Shown here piece by piece: positions 1 through 9,808 of a DNA stretch of 64,000 nucleotides. Positions within the stretch are counted from its first letter, which is position 1; every line of letters begins with the position of its first letter. The translations under genes were made by a program, and so were the position numbers. Origin of the DNA: Candidatus Lindowbacteria bacterium RIFCSPLOWO2_12_FULL_62_27 (GTDB lineage Bacteria > Lindowbacteria > 2-12-FULL-62-27); NCBI GenBank assembly GCA_001784175.1, contig MFPR01000011.1, forward strand, positions 19,091-83,090. The letters run 5' to 3'. The notes under the pieces were generated by a model that saw only the letters and a list, made by a program, of their open reading frames with translations, was not told where the DNA came from and did no database searches.

Positions 1-1
1 G

Positions 2-1648
2 GTGTTCAACGGAGAGATTTACAATTTCCAGGAACTGCGGCAGTGGCTCGAAAGCCGCGGGTACCGGTTCCGGACGCGCACCGACACCGAAGTGCTTCTC
101 CATATATATAAGGAGGAGGGCGAGGCGGCGCTGGCGAGGCTCAACGGGATGTTCGGGTTTGCGCTGCTGGACCTGGAACGGCAGCGGTTGCTCCTGGCCC
201 GCGACCGCGCCGGCAAGAAGCCCCTGTATTATACGGTCCAGAACGGTGTCTTCGCGTTCGCCTCCGAACTCAAGGCGCTGACGGCGATGGCTGAATTGGA
301 TCGGACGGTCGATCCAGAAAGCGTGCGGCTGTTTTTCGGTTTGGACTACATTCCGTCGCCGAAAACCATCTACCGGGAATTCAGGAAACTGCGGTCGGGG
401 CACTATCTGATCTTCGACGGTCGAACTGTGACCGAAGAGCCGTACTGGCGCCTGCGGTACGTCCCCAAGGCCAAGGGCCACCCGCGAGAAATGGCCGTGG
501 AGATGGCCGACCGGATCCGCTCGGCGGTCAAGGCGAGGCTGGTGGCCGACGTGCCTGTGGGGGTGCTGCTCTCGGGCGGGATCGACTCGTCGTGCGTCGC
601 GTATTTTGCGCAGGAACACGCCACACAGCGCGTTCGGACATTCTCGATCCACTTCGACGATCCGTCCTACGACGAATCGGGATACGCGCGTCTCGTGGCG
701 GAGCGGTTGGGAACCGAGCATACGGAATTTTCTTTCACGGCCAGGGACGCACTCGACCGCATGGAAACAGTCTTCGCCTATCTCGACGAGCCCTTCGCCG
801 ATCCTTCCATTCTTCCGACGGCGCTTTTGTGCGAGAACACCGTCAAGCACGTCACCGTCGCGCTGGGCGGCGACGGCGGCGACGAATTGTTTTACGGCTA
901 TCCAACGTATCAGGCCGAGGCGGCGGCGAGGGCGCTGGCGCCCGTGCGGTGGGCCGCGCCGGCGTTTCATTATCTGGCACGGCGTCTGCCGGCCTCCGAC
1001 CGATACATGAGCTGGCCGTTCAAGCTCGAACGATTCTGCCGGGGTCTTGCGGCCGATCCGGTACGCCGCCATTTTCTGTGGCGCGGTCCATGCGCTCCGG
1101 AAACGCTCGACCGCCTGATGGGTCGGCCGGCGGCGAACGACCTGTACGGGCCGCTGGCGCGCGAGGTCGGAGAGAACCAACCGTACGACAGCGCGTTCGA
1201 GCCGGTGCTTTACAACGATTTCCGTTTTTATCTGCAGGATGGCGTGCTCGTGAAGGTGGACCGCGCGAGCATGATGCACTCGCTGGAGGTGCGTGCGCCG
1301 CTTCTGGACCAGCGCGTGATCGAATATGCGGCGAGCCTGCCGCGGGAGTTGAACTTTCGCGGATTCAAGACGAAATCTTTTTTCAAGGACATCCTTCGGG
1401 GCAAGTTGCCGGACGAGGTGATCGACCGGCCGAAGCAGGGGTTTGCGGTGCCGGTTTCGGGGTGGCTGAAGAAGGACCTGAGGGACCTGTTTCTGGATCT
1501 TTGGACGGGCCCGGCCGCCGCCGAGGCATGGATCCATCCGAAGGTTGCGACAGAATTATTCGAAGAGCACGCCTCAGGCCGGCGCGATCGCCGCAAGGAA
1601 CTGTGGGCGCTCCTGTCCTATCAGATGTGGCGCCGGTCGGCCGGATGA
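2..1648 (+). CDS. asnB: Asparagine synthase-type glutamine amidotransferase, 5' truncated
   Basis: Converts aspartate (or a related acid) to its amide using glutamine and ATP. The window edge cuts the gene: the first codons read FNGEIYNF, a motif about 70 residues inside the N-terminal glutaminase domain of the family, so the catalytic Cys2 is missing from view and the GTG at position 2 is internal. The synthetase domain is intact, with PP-loop LSGGIDSS near residue 190 and the GGDGGDELFYGY motif near 295. The stop overlaps the next ATG as ATGA, so the two genes are probably translationally coupled. Homologues in exopolysaccharide or exosortase loci are often not true asparagine synthetases, so the real substrate is uncertain. 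Confidence 0.9.
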   Translation: MFNGEIYNFQELRQWLESRGYRFRTRTDTEVLLHIYKEEGEAALARLNGMFGFALLDLERQRLLLARDRAGKKPLYYTVQNGVFAFASELKALTAMAELDRTVDPESVRLFFGLDYIPSPKTIYREFRKLRSGHYLIFDGRTVTEEPYWRLRYVPKAKGHPREMAVEMADRIRSAVKARLVADVPVGVLLSGGIDSSCVAYFAQEHATQRVRTFSIHFDDPSYDESGYARLVAERLGTEHTEFSFTARDALDRMETVFAYLDEPFADPSILPTALLCENTVKHVTVALGGDGGDELFYGYPTYQAEAAARALAPVRWAAPAFHYLARRLPASDRYMSWPFKLERFCRGLAADPVRRHFLWRGPCAPETLDRLMGRPAANDLYGPLAREVGENQPYDSAFEPVLYNDFRFYLQDGVLVKVDRASMMHSLEVRAPLLDQRVIEYAASLPRELNFRGFKTKSFFKDILRGKLPDEVIDRPKQGFAVPVSGWLKKDLRDLFLDLWTGPAAAEAWIHPKVATELFEEHASGRRDRRKELWALLSYQMWRRSAG

Positions 1649-2562
1649 AAAAAACGATCGCGCTGATCGCGCTTTTTGCCGCGCTCTGCCTGGCGCTCTG
1701 GGGCCTGAGTGACTCCGCCGTGCGCGCGGGCAGGGACCTGTTGCCCGAGTCGTGGACGGCGGGCGGTCCGGGCGAAAAAACGGTGTCTCTGAATCTGTAC
1801 GGCGTCGACCGGTTTCTTCGTCAGAGTCTGTTCGGTCCGGTTTCGCGGCGGTGGATGTTTCTCGGTCTGGCCGCCTTTTTTGCCGTGACCGGCCTCGTCG
1901 CGATCCGTGCGCTCACGGGAGAATCGCGGCTGGAGACGGAGCCGCGGTGGCGCTGGGCGGATCTCTTCTGGGTATTCGGGGCCGTGATGGTCTTCTGGGA
2001 ATGCGGCGCGGGCCCGGCGGAGGACTCGACCGGCCGGCTGTTTCTGAAGGATGCCGCCATCGGCGTGTGGATATGCGCGCTGGCGGCCGCGCGGGGCATT
2101 GGCGCGCGCGCCATGGGTCTGTCGGCGCGCGATCTTATGTCCGCCGTCGCGCGTGGCGTCGCCGCGTCCCTCCTGCTGATCCCGACGCTTGCATTTCTGT
2201 CCCTGATCGCGCTTGCGTCGGCGGGTCCCCCCGGCGTCGTTTCCGATGTCCGCCTGCCGGTGCCGTCCAGCGTGGCGGCGGCGTGGCTGGCAGCTTTGGT
2301 CCTGCCATTTTTTGAAGAGATGTTGTTCCGCGGCTTTTTATACCGGCACCTCCGCGCCCGTTGGCCGGAGGTCCTTGCGAACGTCGGAACGTCGCTGATC
2401 TTCGCGGCGATTCACGGCGTGGCCGGATCCGTGGGTCTCGCGCGGTTCGTCGGCAGCCTTCTCATGTGCCGGCTCTATGAGCACAGCGGGTCGCTCTGGT
2501 CTCCCCTGGCCGCGCATGCCACCTTCAACGCGATCCTCCTCGTCGGCCCCAAGCTTCTGTAG
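1645..2562 (+). CDS. CPBP-family (CAAX/Abi) intramembrane protease
   Basis: A 305-residue polytopic membrane protein. It has the three family signatures: EEMLFRGF (EExxxR) near residue 222, FAAIHG (FxxxH) near 252 and HATFNA (HxxxN) near 290. Together these form the glutamate-type active site within the membrane. The N-terminus MKKTIALIALF is a signal-like membrane segment. The start overlaps the stop of the upstream amidotransferase as ATGA, so this ATG is chosen over longer in-frame extensions. CPBP proteases process prenylated or signal-bearing proteins or act in immunity to bacteriocins. Pairing with an amidotransferase resembles the edge of an exosortase or polysaccharide locus, which is inference only. 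The substrate is unknown. Confidence 0.85.
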   Translation: MKKTIALIALFAALCLALWGLSDSAVRAGRDLLPESWTAGGPGEKTVSLNLYGVDRFLRQSLFGPVSRRWMFLGLAAFFAVTGLVAIRALTGESRLETEPRWRWADLFWVFGAVMVFWECGAGPAEDSTGRLFLKDAAIGVWICALAAARGIGARAMGLSARDLMSAVARGVAASLLLIPTLAFLSLIALASAGPPGVVSDVRLPVPSSVAAAWLAALVLPFFEEMLFRGFLYRHLRARWPEVLANVGTSLIFAAIHGVAGSVGLARFVGSLLMCRLYEHSGSLWSPLAAHATFNAILLVGPKLL

Positions 2563-2572
2563 GCCGGCGACC

Positions 2573-3214
2573 TCAGGCGCGGCCGAGCGCGTAGAAAATG
2601 AGTTTGATGGATTCCTTGAAGACCTGCTGATATGCGTCGGAAGATTCGTTATCGCGCCGCAGGAGGTCGTCGAACGTGGAGGACGCGATGTACAGGACGC
2701 GCTGTTCGGCTGCGGCGTTGGTGCGCGCCATGGAGAGCCGGATCCGCCGCAGGTGATATCCGTCCGAAACCGCGAGCGCCGTGGCCGCCGGCCGCGCCGC
2801 CAGAAAATCTGAAAACAACCGCGCGTCCTGCCACGTGCTGCGGGACTGGCCCAGAAACACAACCTGGGTTTCGCTCACGCCGTGCGACCGCAACAGCTTC
2901 AGCACGAGCGAGCCTTCCGTCAGGTCCTCACCGGCGATGTCCCGCATCTCCCGCCGCCACCGAGGCGGCTCGGTGACCGTCAGCACCAGCGTGTCGCCGA
3001 GGCGCCGATCCATCAGGCCGACGGCGAAGGGCAGCCGATAGAAGAGGCTGCCGGAGGGCACGAGCAGGTAATCGACGCGGCGGGGTTCCTGGGAAACGTC
3101 GAGAAACGAAAAGATCGTCCGGCTGACCGCCTTCGGCATCACGAGGGGCGTCACGAGGATGGCGGTCCAGACAAGGCACGCGGCCAGAAAGCCGTACACG
3201 AAACCCTTCCTCAT
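2573..3214 (-). CDS. YdcF/SanA/ElyC-like (DUF218-type) membrane-anchored protein
   Basis: A 213-residue protein with one N-terminal membrane anchor (GFVYGFLAACLVW, residues about 4-25) and an extracytoplasmic domain resembling the DUF218 fold. It shows a DYLLVPSG strand, VFLGQSRSTWQDA (the family's S/T...E/D region) and SDGYHLRRIRLSM, equivalent to the SxYHxxRA motif of YdcF. Family members have been linked to envelope polysaccharide or peptidoglycan metabolism, but the reaction is not established. The ATG overlaps the stop of the sigma54 regulator as ATGA, which fixes the start. It is the last gene of the serS-kinase-regulator chain and converges with the CPBP protease gene 10 bp away. Confidence 0.65.
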   Translation of the reverse strand: MRKGFVYGFLAACLVWTAILVTPLVMPKAVSRTIFSFLDVSQEPRRVDYLLVPSGSLFYRLPFAVGLMDRRLGDTLVLTVTEPPRWRREMRDIAGEDLTEGSLVLKLLRSHGVSETQVVFLGQSRSTWQDARLFSDFLAARPAATALAVSDGYHLRRIRLSMARTNAAAEQRVLYIASSTFDDLLRRDNESSDAYQQVFKESIKLIFYALGRA

Positions 3215-4596
3215 GCCGGCCGGTCCTCCGCCGGCGTTCCGTAACCGTATTTTTCCATCTTCTTGTACAGGGTGGTGCGATTGATCCCGAGGACGCCGGA
3301 CGCGCGGCTGATGTTCCATTTTTCCGCGTTCAGCACGCTCAGGATGTGGCGCTTTTCCACCTCATCCAGCGACAGGCTCGACTCGTATCCGGCCGCCATC
3401 GCCGGCCGGGGCGCCGGCCGCTGGAGGGGCGCGGGCAGGTGCAACAGTCCGATCTCGCCGGCGTGCTGGGAGAGCGCGATGGCGTATTTGAGCGCGTTTT
3501 CGAGTTCGCGAATGTTGCCCGGCCAGTCGTACTCGAGACAGCGCTGGAGCGCCTCGTCGGAAAACGGTTTCTGCGAAACGTTCAATTCCTTGAACGCCTT
3601 CTGCGCCAGGTGCGAGATCAAGAGGGGGATGTCCTCAGGGCGCTCCCGGAGCGGCGGCATGCGAAGGGGGACGACGCTGAGCCGGAAGAAGAGGTCTTCC
3701 CGGAATTTTCCCTCCTTGACCATCAGCGCGAGGTCGACGTTGGTCGCGGCGATGACGCGGACATCCACCCGCGTTTCCTTGTCGTCGCCGAGCCGGCTGA
3801 AAGTGCGCTCCTGCAGGAAGCGGAGCAGTTTGGCCTGGAGGGTCGGGTCCATGTTTCCGATCTCGTCCAGAAAGACCGTGCCGCGGTCGGCGCTTTCAAA
3901 GCGGCCCTTGTGGCTCCGGACCGCGCCCGTGAACGCGCCGCGCTCGAAGCCGAACAGCTCGCTCTCCAGGAGCGTGCCCGGGATGCTGCCGCAGTCGACC
4001 ACGACGAAGGGATTGTCGCGGCGGCCCGACCGGAAGTGGACGGCGCGCGCCACGAGTTCCTTGCCGGTGCCGCTTTCGCCGGTGATGAGGACCGTGACGT
4101 CGGTCGAGGCGACTTCCTGGATGATATGGAAGATTTTCTGCATGACCGCCGTCTTGCCGACGAGATGTTCGAAGCTGTATTTTTCCGCGAGTTCCTCCCG
4201 GAGCCGCCGGTTGGCCGACCGGAGTTCCTTACGTTCAAGGGCCTTGGCCACGACAAGTTCGACGGCCTCCGGGCCGCCGGGGATGGGTTTGGTCAGGTAA
4301 TCGAACGCGCCGTCCTTCATCGCCTCGAGGGCCGATTCAACAGTCGCGAAGGCCGTGAGGAGGATGACTTCGGTTTCGTGGCTGCGGCGTTTGACTTCGC
4401 GCACAAGCTCGTTGCCGTTGAGGCCTGGCATCCGGATGTCTGAAATCACCACATCGATCTCGCGCTCGGACAAAATCGACAACGCCGCCGCCGCGTCCGG
4501 CGCCTGGTAGACGAGGTGGGACGCGCGCTCCAACGCTTTGGCGACCGAATCCCGCATGGACCGGTCGTCGTCGACCACGAGGATGACGGGTCTCAT
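3211..4596 (-). CDS. Sigma54-dependent response regulator (NtrC family)
   Basis: A 461-residue transcription activator. An N-terminal receiver domain (residues 1-120) carries VVDDD and the phospho-acceptor in VVISDIRMPG. A central AAA+ domain (about 145-380) has Walker A GESGTGKE, Walker B GTVFLDEIG and the sigma54-contact motif GAFTGA. A C-terminal Fis-type helix-turn-helix (about 415-455) includes ISRASGVLGINRTTLYKK. It presumably opens sigma54 promoters when phosphorylated by the kinase encoded immediately upstream. The ATG at 4594-4596 overlaps the kinase stop as ATGA, and this start begins exactly at the receiver domain. The target genes are not evident in the window, where I saw no clear -24/-12 promoter. 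Confidence 0.95.
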   Translation of the reverse strand: MRPVILVVDDDRSMRDSVAKALERASHLVYQAPDAAAALSILSEREIDVVISDIRMPGLNGNELVREVKRRSHETEVILLTAFATVESALEAMKDGAFDYLTKPIPGGPEAVELVVAKALERKELRSANRRLREELAEKYSFEHLVGKTAVMQKIFHIIQEVASTDVTVLITGESGTGKELVARAVHFRSGRRDNPFVVVDCGSIPGTLLESELFGFERGAFTGAVRSHKGRFESADRGTVFLDEIGNMDPTLQAKLLRFLQERTFSRLGDDKETRVDVRVIAATNVDLALMVKEGKFREDLFFRLSVVPLRMPPLRERPEDIPLLISHLAQKAFKELNVSQKPFSDEALQRCLEYDWPGNIRELENALKYAIALSQHAGEIGLLHLPAPLQRPAPRPAMAAGYESSLSLDEVEKRHILSVLNAEKWNISRASGVLGINRTTLYKKMEKYGYGTPAEDRPA

Positions 4597-6164
4597 CGTT
4601 TGGACCTCATGCCGGCGGGCGTTTCGGTTTCGGCCTCCACGGCGCGCGGCAGATAGACGCGGAAGGTACTGCCCTTTTTCCACTCGCTCTCAAACGTGAT
4701 CTCTCCGCCGTGGACCTTCACGATTTTCCTGGAAATGGCGAGCCCCAGTCCCGTGCCCTTTTCGCGGGTGGTATAGAAATCCTCGAAGACCCGGCCCTTC
4801 TGTTCCTCGGTCATGCCGACGCCCGTGTCGGTAATCTCGGTCACCACCCACGGCCGGTGTTCTTCGGTCGCTGATTCCTTGTACAGGCCCCGGACCGTCA
4901 GGGTCCCGCCCGTTTCCTGCATCGACTGCGCGCCGTTCAGGAGCAGATTGAGGAACACCTGGCGGAGCTGGTCGAAGTTTCCGGTGACGACGAGGTCGCG
5001 CGGCATGACGCACTTGAATTTCACGCCGATGCGCTGGATTTCGGGTTTCACAAAGTCGCCCGCCGCCTCCAGCACGTCGGCCATCACGATCCGGTCGTTC
5101 ATCTCGCCGCGCGCGACCCGGGCGTATCCGAGGAGGTTGCCGACGATCGTGTCGAGCGTTTTGATGCCGTCGAGAATTTTCCCGATGATCTCGATGGCGT
5201 CCCCGTTGGACGGGGGCGCCGCCTGAAGGTCGCGCTGAAGGATCCGGGCGTACATGTCGAGCCCGCCGAGCGGATTTTTGATTTCGTGCGTGAGACTCGC
5301 GGCCATCTCGCCGAGGGCGGCCAGGGTTTCCGACAAACGCAGTTTTTCCTCCAGTTCCCGCTCGCGTCCGAGCGCCTCGCTGACCTTCAGGCCCAGCGTT
5401 TTCGACAGCGCTTTCTCGCGGTTCAGCAGCCGGACGCGCTGAAGAACCACCGAGACCTGATCGAGGTACGTTCCAAGAAGTCTCATCTCCTCGGGCTCGA
5501 TCCGCTGGCGCCGGCGGGCGTGCCGGACGCGGTCGATATACAGCGCGCCGGCGGTCTTGCCCTCCTGCCGCAGCGGGATCAGCGCAAACCGTTCGGGGCG
5601 CATCGCCTGGTCGCCGGCCAGCAAAAGTTCGCGGTCAAAGGCCGCCTCCCCCACGTTGTCGAAGACTTTCGGCAGGCCGGCCTCCACGGCCTGCGGGATG
5701 GGCGAGTCGCGCTTGAGGTCGATCACGGACGCGGCGACCTCCTCCATGGGAAATCCAACACAGGACCGGAGCCCCAGCCGGCCCGGCGGGAGTGCGTCGT
5801 CCGTCAGGAAAATCGCGGCGCGGTCGAATTCGAAAACTTCGAGAATGCTGCTCATCGCGCGTTTCAGCAGCGCCTCCTCTGTCTCCTCCTCCTGGACTTC
5901 CCGCGTGATCCGGTAGACCTCCTCCAACCAGCGCCGCATCCGCGCGTTGCGCTCCACAAAATACTCGATCAGCGTGAACGCGACGTAGTGGATCAGAACG
6001 ACCAGCAGGGCGTAGCCGGAGACCTGCCCCAGGTTTTCCTTGAGAAACCACTCGAACGACAGATAGGGCGAGATGAACCAGCCCCAGATGACGACGAGGA
6101 CGGTCAGCGCGAGCGTGCTGACCCATTTGATGATGGGAAGCGCGGCCTGGAGCCTCGAGGTCAT
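4593..6164 (-). CDS. GAF-domain sensor histidine kinase
   Basis: A 523-residue membrane sensor, cognate partner of the adjacent sigma54 regulator. Two N-terminal membrane segments (about 10-30 and 42-65) are followed by a GAF domain (about 90-240). A coiled linker precedes the HisKA region with H-box [13 protein letters not shown], and the HATPase core shows the N-box [12 protein letters not shown]1 DTGVGM and G2 [10 protein letters not shown]. The architecture resembles AtoS/NtrB-type kinases that partner NtrC-like regulators. Start and stop overlap serS and the regulator gene respectively by 4 bp (ATGA), so all three are probably translated from one mRNA. The signal is unknown; a GAF domain suggests a small cytoplasmic ligand. 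Confidence 0.92.
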   Translation of the reverse strand: MTSRLQAALPIIKWVSTLALTVLVVIWGWFISPYLSFEWFLKENLGQVSGYALLVVLIHYVAFTLIEYFVERNARMRRWLEEVYRITREVQEEETEEALLKRAMSSILEVFEFDRAAIFLTDDALPPGRLGLRSCVGFPMEEVAASVIDLKRDSPIPQAVEAGLPKVFDNVGEAAFDRELLLAGDQAMRPERFALIPLRQEGKTAGALYIDRVRHARRRQRIEPEEMRLLGTYLDQVSVVLQRVRLLNREKALSKTLGLKVSEALGRERELEEKLRLSETLAALGEMAASLTHEIKNPLGGLDMYARILQRDLQAAPPSNGDAIEIIGKILDGIKTLDTIVGNLLGYARVARGEMNDRIVMADVLEAAGDFVKPEIQRIGVKFKCVMPRDLVVTGNFDQLRQVFLNLLLNGAQSMQETGGTLTVRGLYKESATEEHRPWVVTEITDTGVGMTEEQKGRVFEDFYTTREKGTGLGLAISRKIVKVHGGEITFESEWKKGSTFRVYLPRAVEAETETPAGMRSKR

Positions 6165-7432
6165 GCGGAGGTCAGGCGGTCGAGGCCGCCCATGTATCCA
6201 CGCAGCGCGTCCGGCACCATCACCGATCCGTCGGCCTGCTGGAAGTTCTCGAGAATCGCGACCAGCGTCCGGCCGACCGCGAGGCCCGATCCGTTCAGCG
6301 TGTGCACCAGCGCCGGCGAGCCGCCTTTCGGGCGGTACCGGATCATGGCGCGACGCGCCTGAAAGTCGGTGAAGGTCGAGCAGGACGAAATTTCGCGGTA
6401 GGCGTTCTGCCCGGGCAGCCACACTTCGAGATCGTATGTTTTGGCGGAAGCAAATCCGGTGTCGCCGCTCGACAGCACCACCACGCGGTAATGAAGGCCC
6501 AGCCGCCGCAGCACCTCCTCGGCGTCGGCCCGAAGGCCCTCCAGTTCCGCCTCGCTCTCCTCCGGCCGGCAGAACTTGACGAGTTCCACCTTGTCGAATT
6601 GATGCTGCCGGATCATTCCGCGCGTGTCCTTGCCCGCGGCGCCGGCCTCGGCGCGGAAGCAGGGCGTGTAGGCCGCGTAGCGGATCGGCAGGGCCTCCTC
6701 GGAAAGAATCTCGCCGGCGTGGAGATTGGTCACCGGCACCTCGGCGGTCGGCGCGAGCCAAAGGTCGACGTCTTCGCATTTGAAGAGATCGGCGCGGAAT
6801 TTGGGCAACTGGCCCGTGCCGGTGAGAGACGCGGCGTTGATCAGAAACGGCGGCCACACTTCCGTGTAGCCCCGGCCGGCGTGCAGGTCCATCATGAACG
6901 ATATCAGCGCACGCTCCATCCGGGCGCCGGCGCCGAGGAGCGCCGTGAACCGCGACCGCGCGATTTTTGCCGCGCGCTCGAAATCGAGAATCCCCAGCCG
7001 CTCGCCGATGTCCCAGTGCGGTTTGGGCGGAAACGCGAACGCCGGTTTTTCCCCCCACGTCGCAACGACCGGGTTGTCGTCCCCGGTCGCGCCGTCGGGA
7101 ACATCGGGCAGGAGAACATTGGGATACAGGAGTGCTTCGGATTCGAATTCGGCGTCCGCCTTGCGCTGTTCCTCCTCCAGCGCGCCGATCTGCGCCGAAA
7201 GGTCCCGAAGCTCGGCGCGGAGGGTATCGGTGTTGACCTTCATCCGCATCGCGCGCGCGAGTTCCTCGGACCGCCGTTTCTGGTGGCTGCGCAGGTCGTC
7301 CCCGCGCTTCTGGAGGTCGCGCCGCGTCTCGTCCTTGCAGATGAGCGCCTGGACGTCCATGTCCATGCGCCGCCGCCGGAGGCTGTCGCGCACCGCGTCG
7401 GGGTTTTTCCTCAACAGTTTCGGATCGATCAT
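6161..7432 (-). CDS. serS: Seryl-tRNA synthetase
   Basis: Charges tRNA-Ser with serine. The 423-residue length is typical. An N-terminal coiled-coil arm (about 25-110) precedes the class II catalytic core. Motif 2 is seen as [17 protein letters not shown] with RQHQFDKVE, the serine pocket region at [13 protein letters not shown], and motif 3 as [17 protein letters not shown]. The ATG at 7430-7432 gives the expected [16 protein letters not shown]-terminus; in-frame extensions upstream are non-conserved. The stop overlaps the sensor-kinase start as ATGA, an unusual coupling of a housekeeping synthetase to a two-component system. It diverges from the GIY-YIG gene across 82 bp. Confidence 0.97.
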   Translation of the reverse strand: MIDPKLLRKNPDAVRDSLRRRRMDMDVQALICKDETRRDLQKRGDDLRSHQKRRSEELARAMRMKVNTDTLRAELRDLSAQIGALEEEQRKADAEFESEALLYPNVLLPDVPDGATGDDNPVVATWGEKPAFAFPPKPHWDIGERLGILDFERAAKIARSRFTALLGAGARMERALISFMMDLHAGRGYTEVWPPFLINAASLTGTGQLPKFRADLFKCEDVDLWLAPTAEVPVTNLHAGEILSEEALPIRYAAYTPCFRAEAGAAGKDTRGMIRQHQFDKVELVKFCRPEESEAELEGLRADAEEVLRRLGLHYRVVVLSSGDTGFASAKTYDLEVWLPGQNAYREISSCSTFTDFQARRAMIRYRPKGGSPALVHTLNGSGLAVGRTLVAILENFQQADGSVMVPDALRGYMGGLDRLTSA

Positions 7433-7477
7433 CGCCGCGTCCAAATAACCATCTGGCCGGTGAAGGTTCAACGGGCT

Positions 7478-7505
7478 TTGAATCTTTGAAGTCCTGGGAT
7501 AGAAT
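7478..7505 (+). promoter_or_regulatory. Sigma70-like promoter, probably giving a leaderless mRNA
   Basis: The -35 TTGAAT (7478-7483) and -10 TAGAAT (7500-7505) are separated by 16 bp. Only 9 bp separate the -10 box from the GTG start of the GIY-YIG gene, and no Shine-Dalgarno sequence fits between them, so transcription would start at or just before the initiation codon. Confidence 0.5.
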
Positions 7506-7514
7506 CGCCGTCCT

Positions 7515-7838
7515 GTGAATCCAAAATATCTCAAGATGATCCGGGGGATGAAGAAGGGGCGGAAGCGCGAGTGGGCCGTGTACATTTTGCGGTGCGGGGA
7601 TGGGTCGCTGTACACGGGGATCGCCAAGGACGTGGCGGCGCGGGTCGAGCGGCACCGGCGGGGCAAAGGCGCCGCGTACACGCGAACGCACCTCCCCGTC
7701 AGGCTTGTCTATCAGGAACCCCGTCGCACCCGTTCCTCGGCGCTCATCCGGGAGGCGCAGATCAAGCGAATGTCGCGTTCGTCCAAGAAAAAAATGATAT
7801 GCGGCAGATATGCCGGGATTGACAAAATCCAAAATTGA
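7515..7838 (+). CDS. GIY-YIG domain protein (UPF0213/YhbQ-like)
   Basis: A 107-residue protein with a single GIY-YIG nuclease fold. [20 protein letters not shown] supplies the two tyrosine strands, followed by a conserved Arg/His helix ([18 protein letters not shown]) and the C-terminal [13 protein letters not shown] typical of the YhbQ group. These small proteins are presumed structure-specific or damaged-nucleic-acid endonucleases. I chose the GTG at 7515 because a promoter ends 9 bp upstream; ATG codons at 7536 and 7548 are alternatives, the conserved domain starting after 7560. It is followed 3 bp later by the FBPase gene, so the two are probably co-transcribed. Confidence 0.88.
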   Translation: MNPKYLKMIRGMKKGRKREWAVYILRCGDGSLYTGIAKDVAARVERHRRGKGAAYTRTHLPVRLVYQEPRRTRSSALIREAQIKRMSRSSKKKMICGRYAGIDKIQN

Positions 7839-7841
7839 CCG

Positions 7842-9806
7842 ATGATCGACTCCATGGACGGAAGCCCGCCGAACGACATGGACGCCCAGACGCTGGTCGC
7901 GCTTCGCGCGCTCGGCCGGCAGTATCCGACGATCGACGCCGCGACGGCCGAAATCGCGGGCCTTCGGGCGCGGCTGACCCTGCCCAAAGGCGCCGTTCAC
8001 GTCATCAGCGACATCCACGGGGAATACAGGAAACTCGTCCACGTGATCAACAACGCCTCCGGGAGTCTCCGGCCGCTCGTCGACGAGGTTTTTGGCGACC
8101 GGTTGAGCGCCGAGGACAAACTGGAACTGCTCAGCCTCATTTATTATCCGCGCGAAACCTTCGCGCATCTTTTGGCGCGTCTTTCGGACGAGCCGTCGCG
8201 CCGCGCGTTTGTGCGCCGCGCGCTCGAGAGGGCCTTTGAACTGATGAGGGTCCTGGTGCGGCGCTACAGTCTTGGCGCCGCGGAATCCATTTTTCCGGAA
8301 ACGTACCGGCCGCTGTTTCGGGAACTGCTGTTTGAGACGTATCTGGGCCGGAGCGAGGAGTATCTCAACACGATGATCGACCCGTTTGTCGAAGACGGCC
8401 GGGACGCGGAGCTTCTCCGGCAGGTGGCCCACGCGATCCGGGGAATGCAGATTTCAGAGCTGGTCGTCGCGGGGGATCTGGGCGACCGCGGACCCCGGAT
8501 CGACCGGGTGATCGATTTTCTGATGCATCAGCCGAACGTGCGCATCACGTGGGGCAACCACGACGCGTCCTGGATGGGTGCGTGTCTCGGCCACGAGGCC
8601 TGCATCGCCACGGTCCTGCGCATTTCGCTGCGATACCGGCGGCTGTCGCAGCTTGAGGAAGGGTACGGCATCCCGGTCGCGCCGCTCGAAAAACTGGCGC
8701 GGACCGTCTACGGCGACGACCCGGCGGCGTGTTTCGAATGCAAAGGCGAGGGACTGCGGGAGGCGCTGCTCATGGCGCGCATGCAAAAGGCGATCGCGAT
8801 CATCCAGTTCAAACTGGAGGGGCAGGCAGTTCGGCGGAATCCGGAATTTGAACTCGACCACCGAAACCTCCTGCACCGGATGGATCCTGGCGCGGGGACC
8901 GTGACCGTAGACGGGAAATCCCATCCGTTGCGCGACCGGAACTTCCCGACGATCGACGGCGCGGATCCATACCGGCTGACGTCCGGGGAGGAAGCGTGCA
9001 TTGGGCGGATGCGCCAGTCGTTCTTGCAAAGCCCCGTGCTCTGGCGGCATATGCAGTACGTGGCGCGGCGCGGCGCCATGCACGTGATCCGCGACGGCCA
9101 CGTCATATTTCATGGCTGCGTTCCGGTGGACGACACCGGCCGCTTTCTGTCGATGCGCGTGGCCGGCCGGGAGACATCCGGGCGCGCGCTGTTTGACGGC
9201 TTGGGCCGCGCGGTTCACCGCGCGTTCCGCGAGAAGTCCCCCCGCGATCTCGACCTTCTGTGGTATCTCTGGGCCGGCCCGCGCTCGCCGGTCTTCGGCA
9301 AGGACCGGATGGCGACGTTTGAAGGGTATTTCATCGAGGACAAGGCGACGCACAAGGAAATCAAGAACCCGTATTTCAAACTGATTCACGACCGCGCCTT
9401 TTGCCGCCGGGTCCTCGAGGAATTCGGCGTCGATCCCGACCGCGGGCTTCTCGTCAACGGCCATGTGCCCGTGAAGGTCGAGAGGGGCGAGTCGCCGATC
9501 AAGGACAGCGGCTGCGCCATCACGATCGACGGCGCGTTTTCCGAGGCCTACGGCGACAAAGGCTACACGCTGGTGCTGGAGGCAGGCCGCACGTATCTCG
9601 CGACCCACCATCATTTCGAATCCGTCGAGGAGGCGATCACACAGGGCGCCGACATCATTCCCACCGTGCAGGACGTCCGCGTCCACGCGAGCCCGCGAAC
9701 GGTCGCGGACACCGAAACCGGCGACGAGATCCGCCGGGAGATCGCCGCGCTCGAGCGCCTGATCCGCGCGTACCGGGAGAACGCGATTCTGGAAAATTCC
9801 TATTAA
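7842..9806 (+). CDS. fbp: Fructose-1,6-bisphosphatase class III
   Basis: Hydrolyses fructose-1,6-bisphosphate to fructose-6-phosphate in gluconeogenesis. At 654 residues it matches the large class III enzyme known mainly from Firmicutes, unrelated in sequence to class I and II. It has a calcineurin-like metallophosphatase core: [14 protein letters not shown] near 52, [12 protein letters not shown] near 208 and [12 protein letters not shown] near 235. A further histidine-rich motif ([15 protein letters not shown]) lies near residue 543. The gene starts 3 bp after the GIY-YIG stop. With pyruvate carboxylase (38337-41810) and PEPCK (45167-46954) it completes the irreversible gluconeogenic steps within this window. 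Identification is firm from the motifs and length. Confidence 0.95.
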   Translation: MIDSMDGSPPNDMDAQTLVALRALGRQYPTIDAATAEIAGLRARLTLPKGAVHVISDIHGEYRKLVHVINNASGSLRPLVDEVFGDRLSAEDKLELLSLIYYPRETFAHLLARLSDEPSRRAFVRRALERAFELMRVLVRRYSLGAAESIFPETYRPLFRELLFETYLGRSEEYLNTMIDPFVEDGRDAELLRQVAHAIRGMQISELVVAGDLGDRGPRIDRVIDFLMHQPNVRITWGNHDASWMGACLGHEACIATVLRISLRYRRLSQLEEGYGIPVAPLEKLARTVYGDDPAACFECKGEGLREALLMARMQKAIAIIQFKLEGQAVRRNPEFELDHRNLLHRMDPGAGTVTVDGKSHPLRDRNFPTIDGADPYRLTSGEEACIGRMRQSFLQSPVLWRHMQYVARRGAMHVIRDGHVIFHGCVPVDDTGRFLSMRVAGRETSGRALFDGLGRAVHRAFREKSPRDLDLLWYLWAGPRSPVFGKDRMATFEGYFIEDKATHKEIKNPYFKLIHDRAFCRRVLEEFGVDPDRGLLVNGHVPVKVERGESPIKDSGCAITIDGAFSEAYGDKGYTLVLEAGRTYLATHHHFESVEEAITQGADIIPTVQDVRVHASPRTVADTETGDEIRREIAALERLIRAYRENAILENSY

Positions 9807-9808
9807 GG

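Noticed and set aside
592..1644. Long in-frame N-terminal extension of the CPBP protease into the amidotransferase gene
   Set aside because: The extension is Arg/Gly-rich shadow sequence; the ATG at 1645 overlaps the upstream stop and begins with a proper membrane segment.
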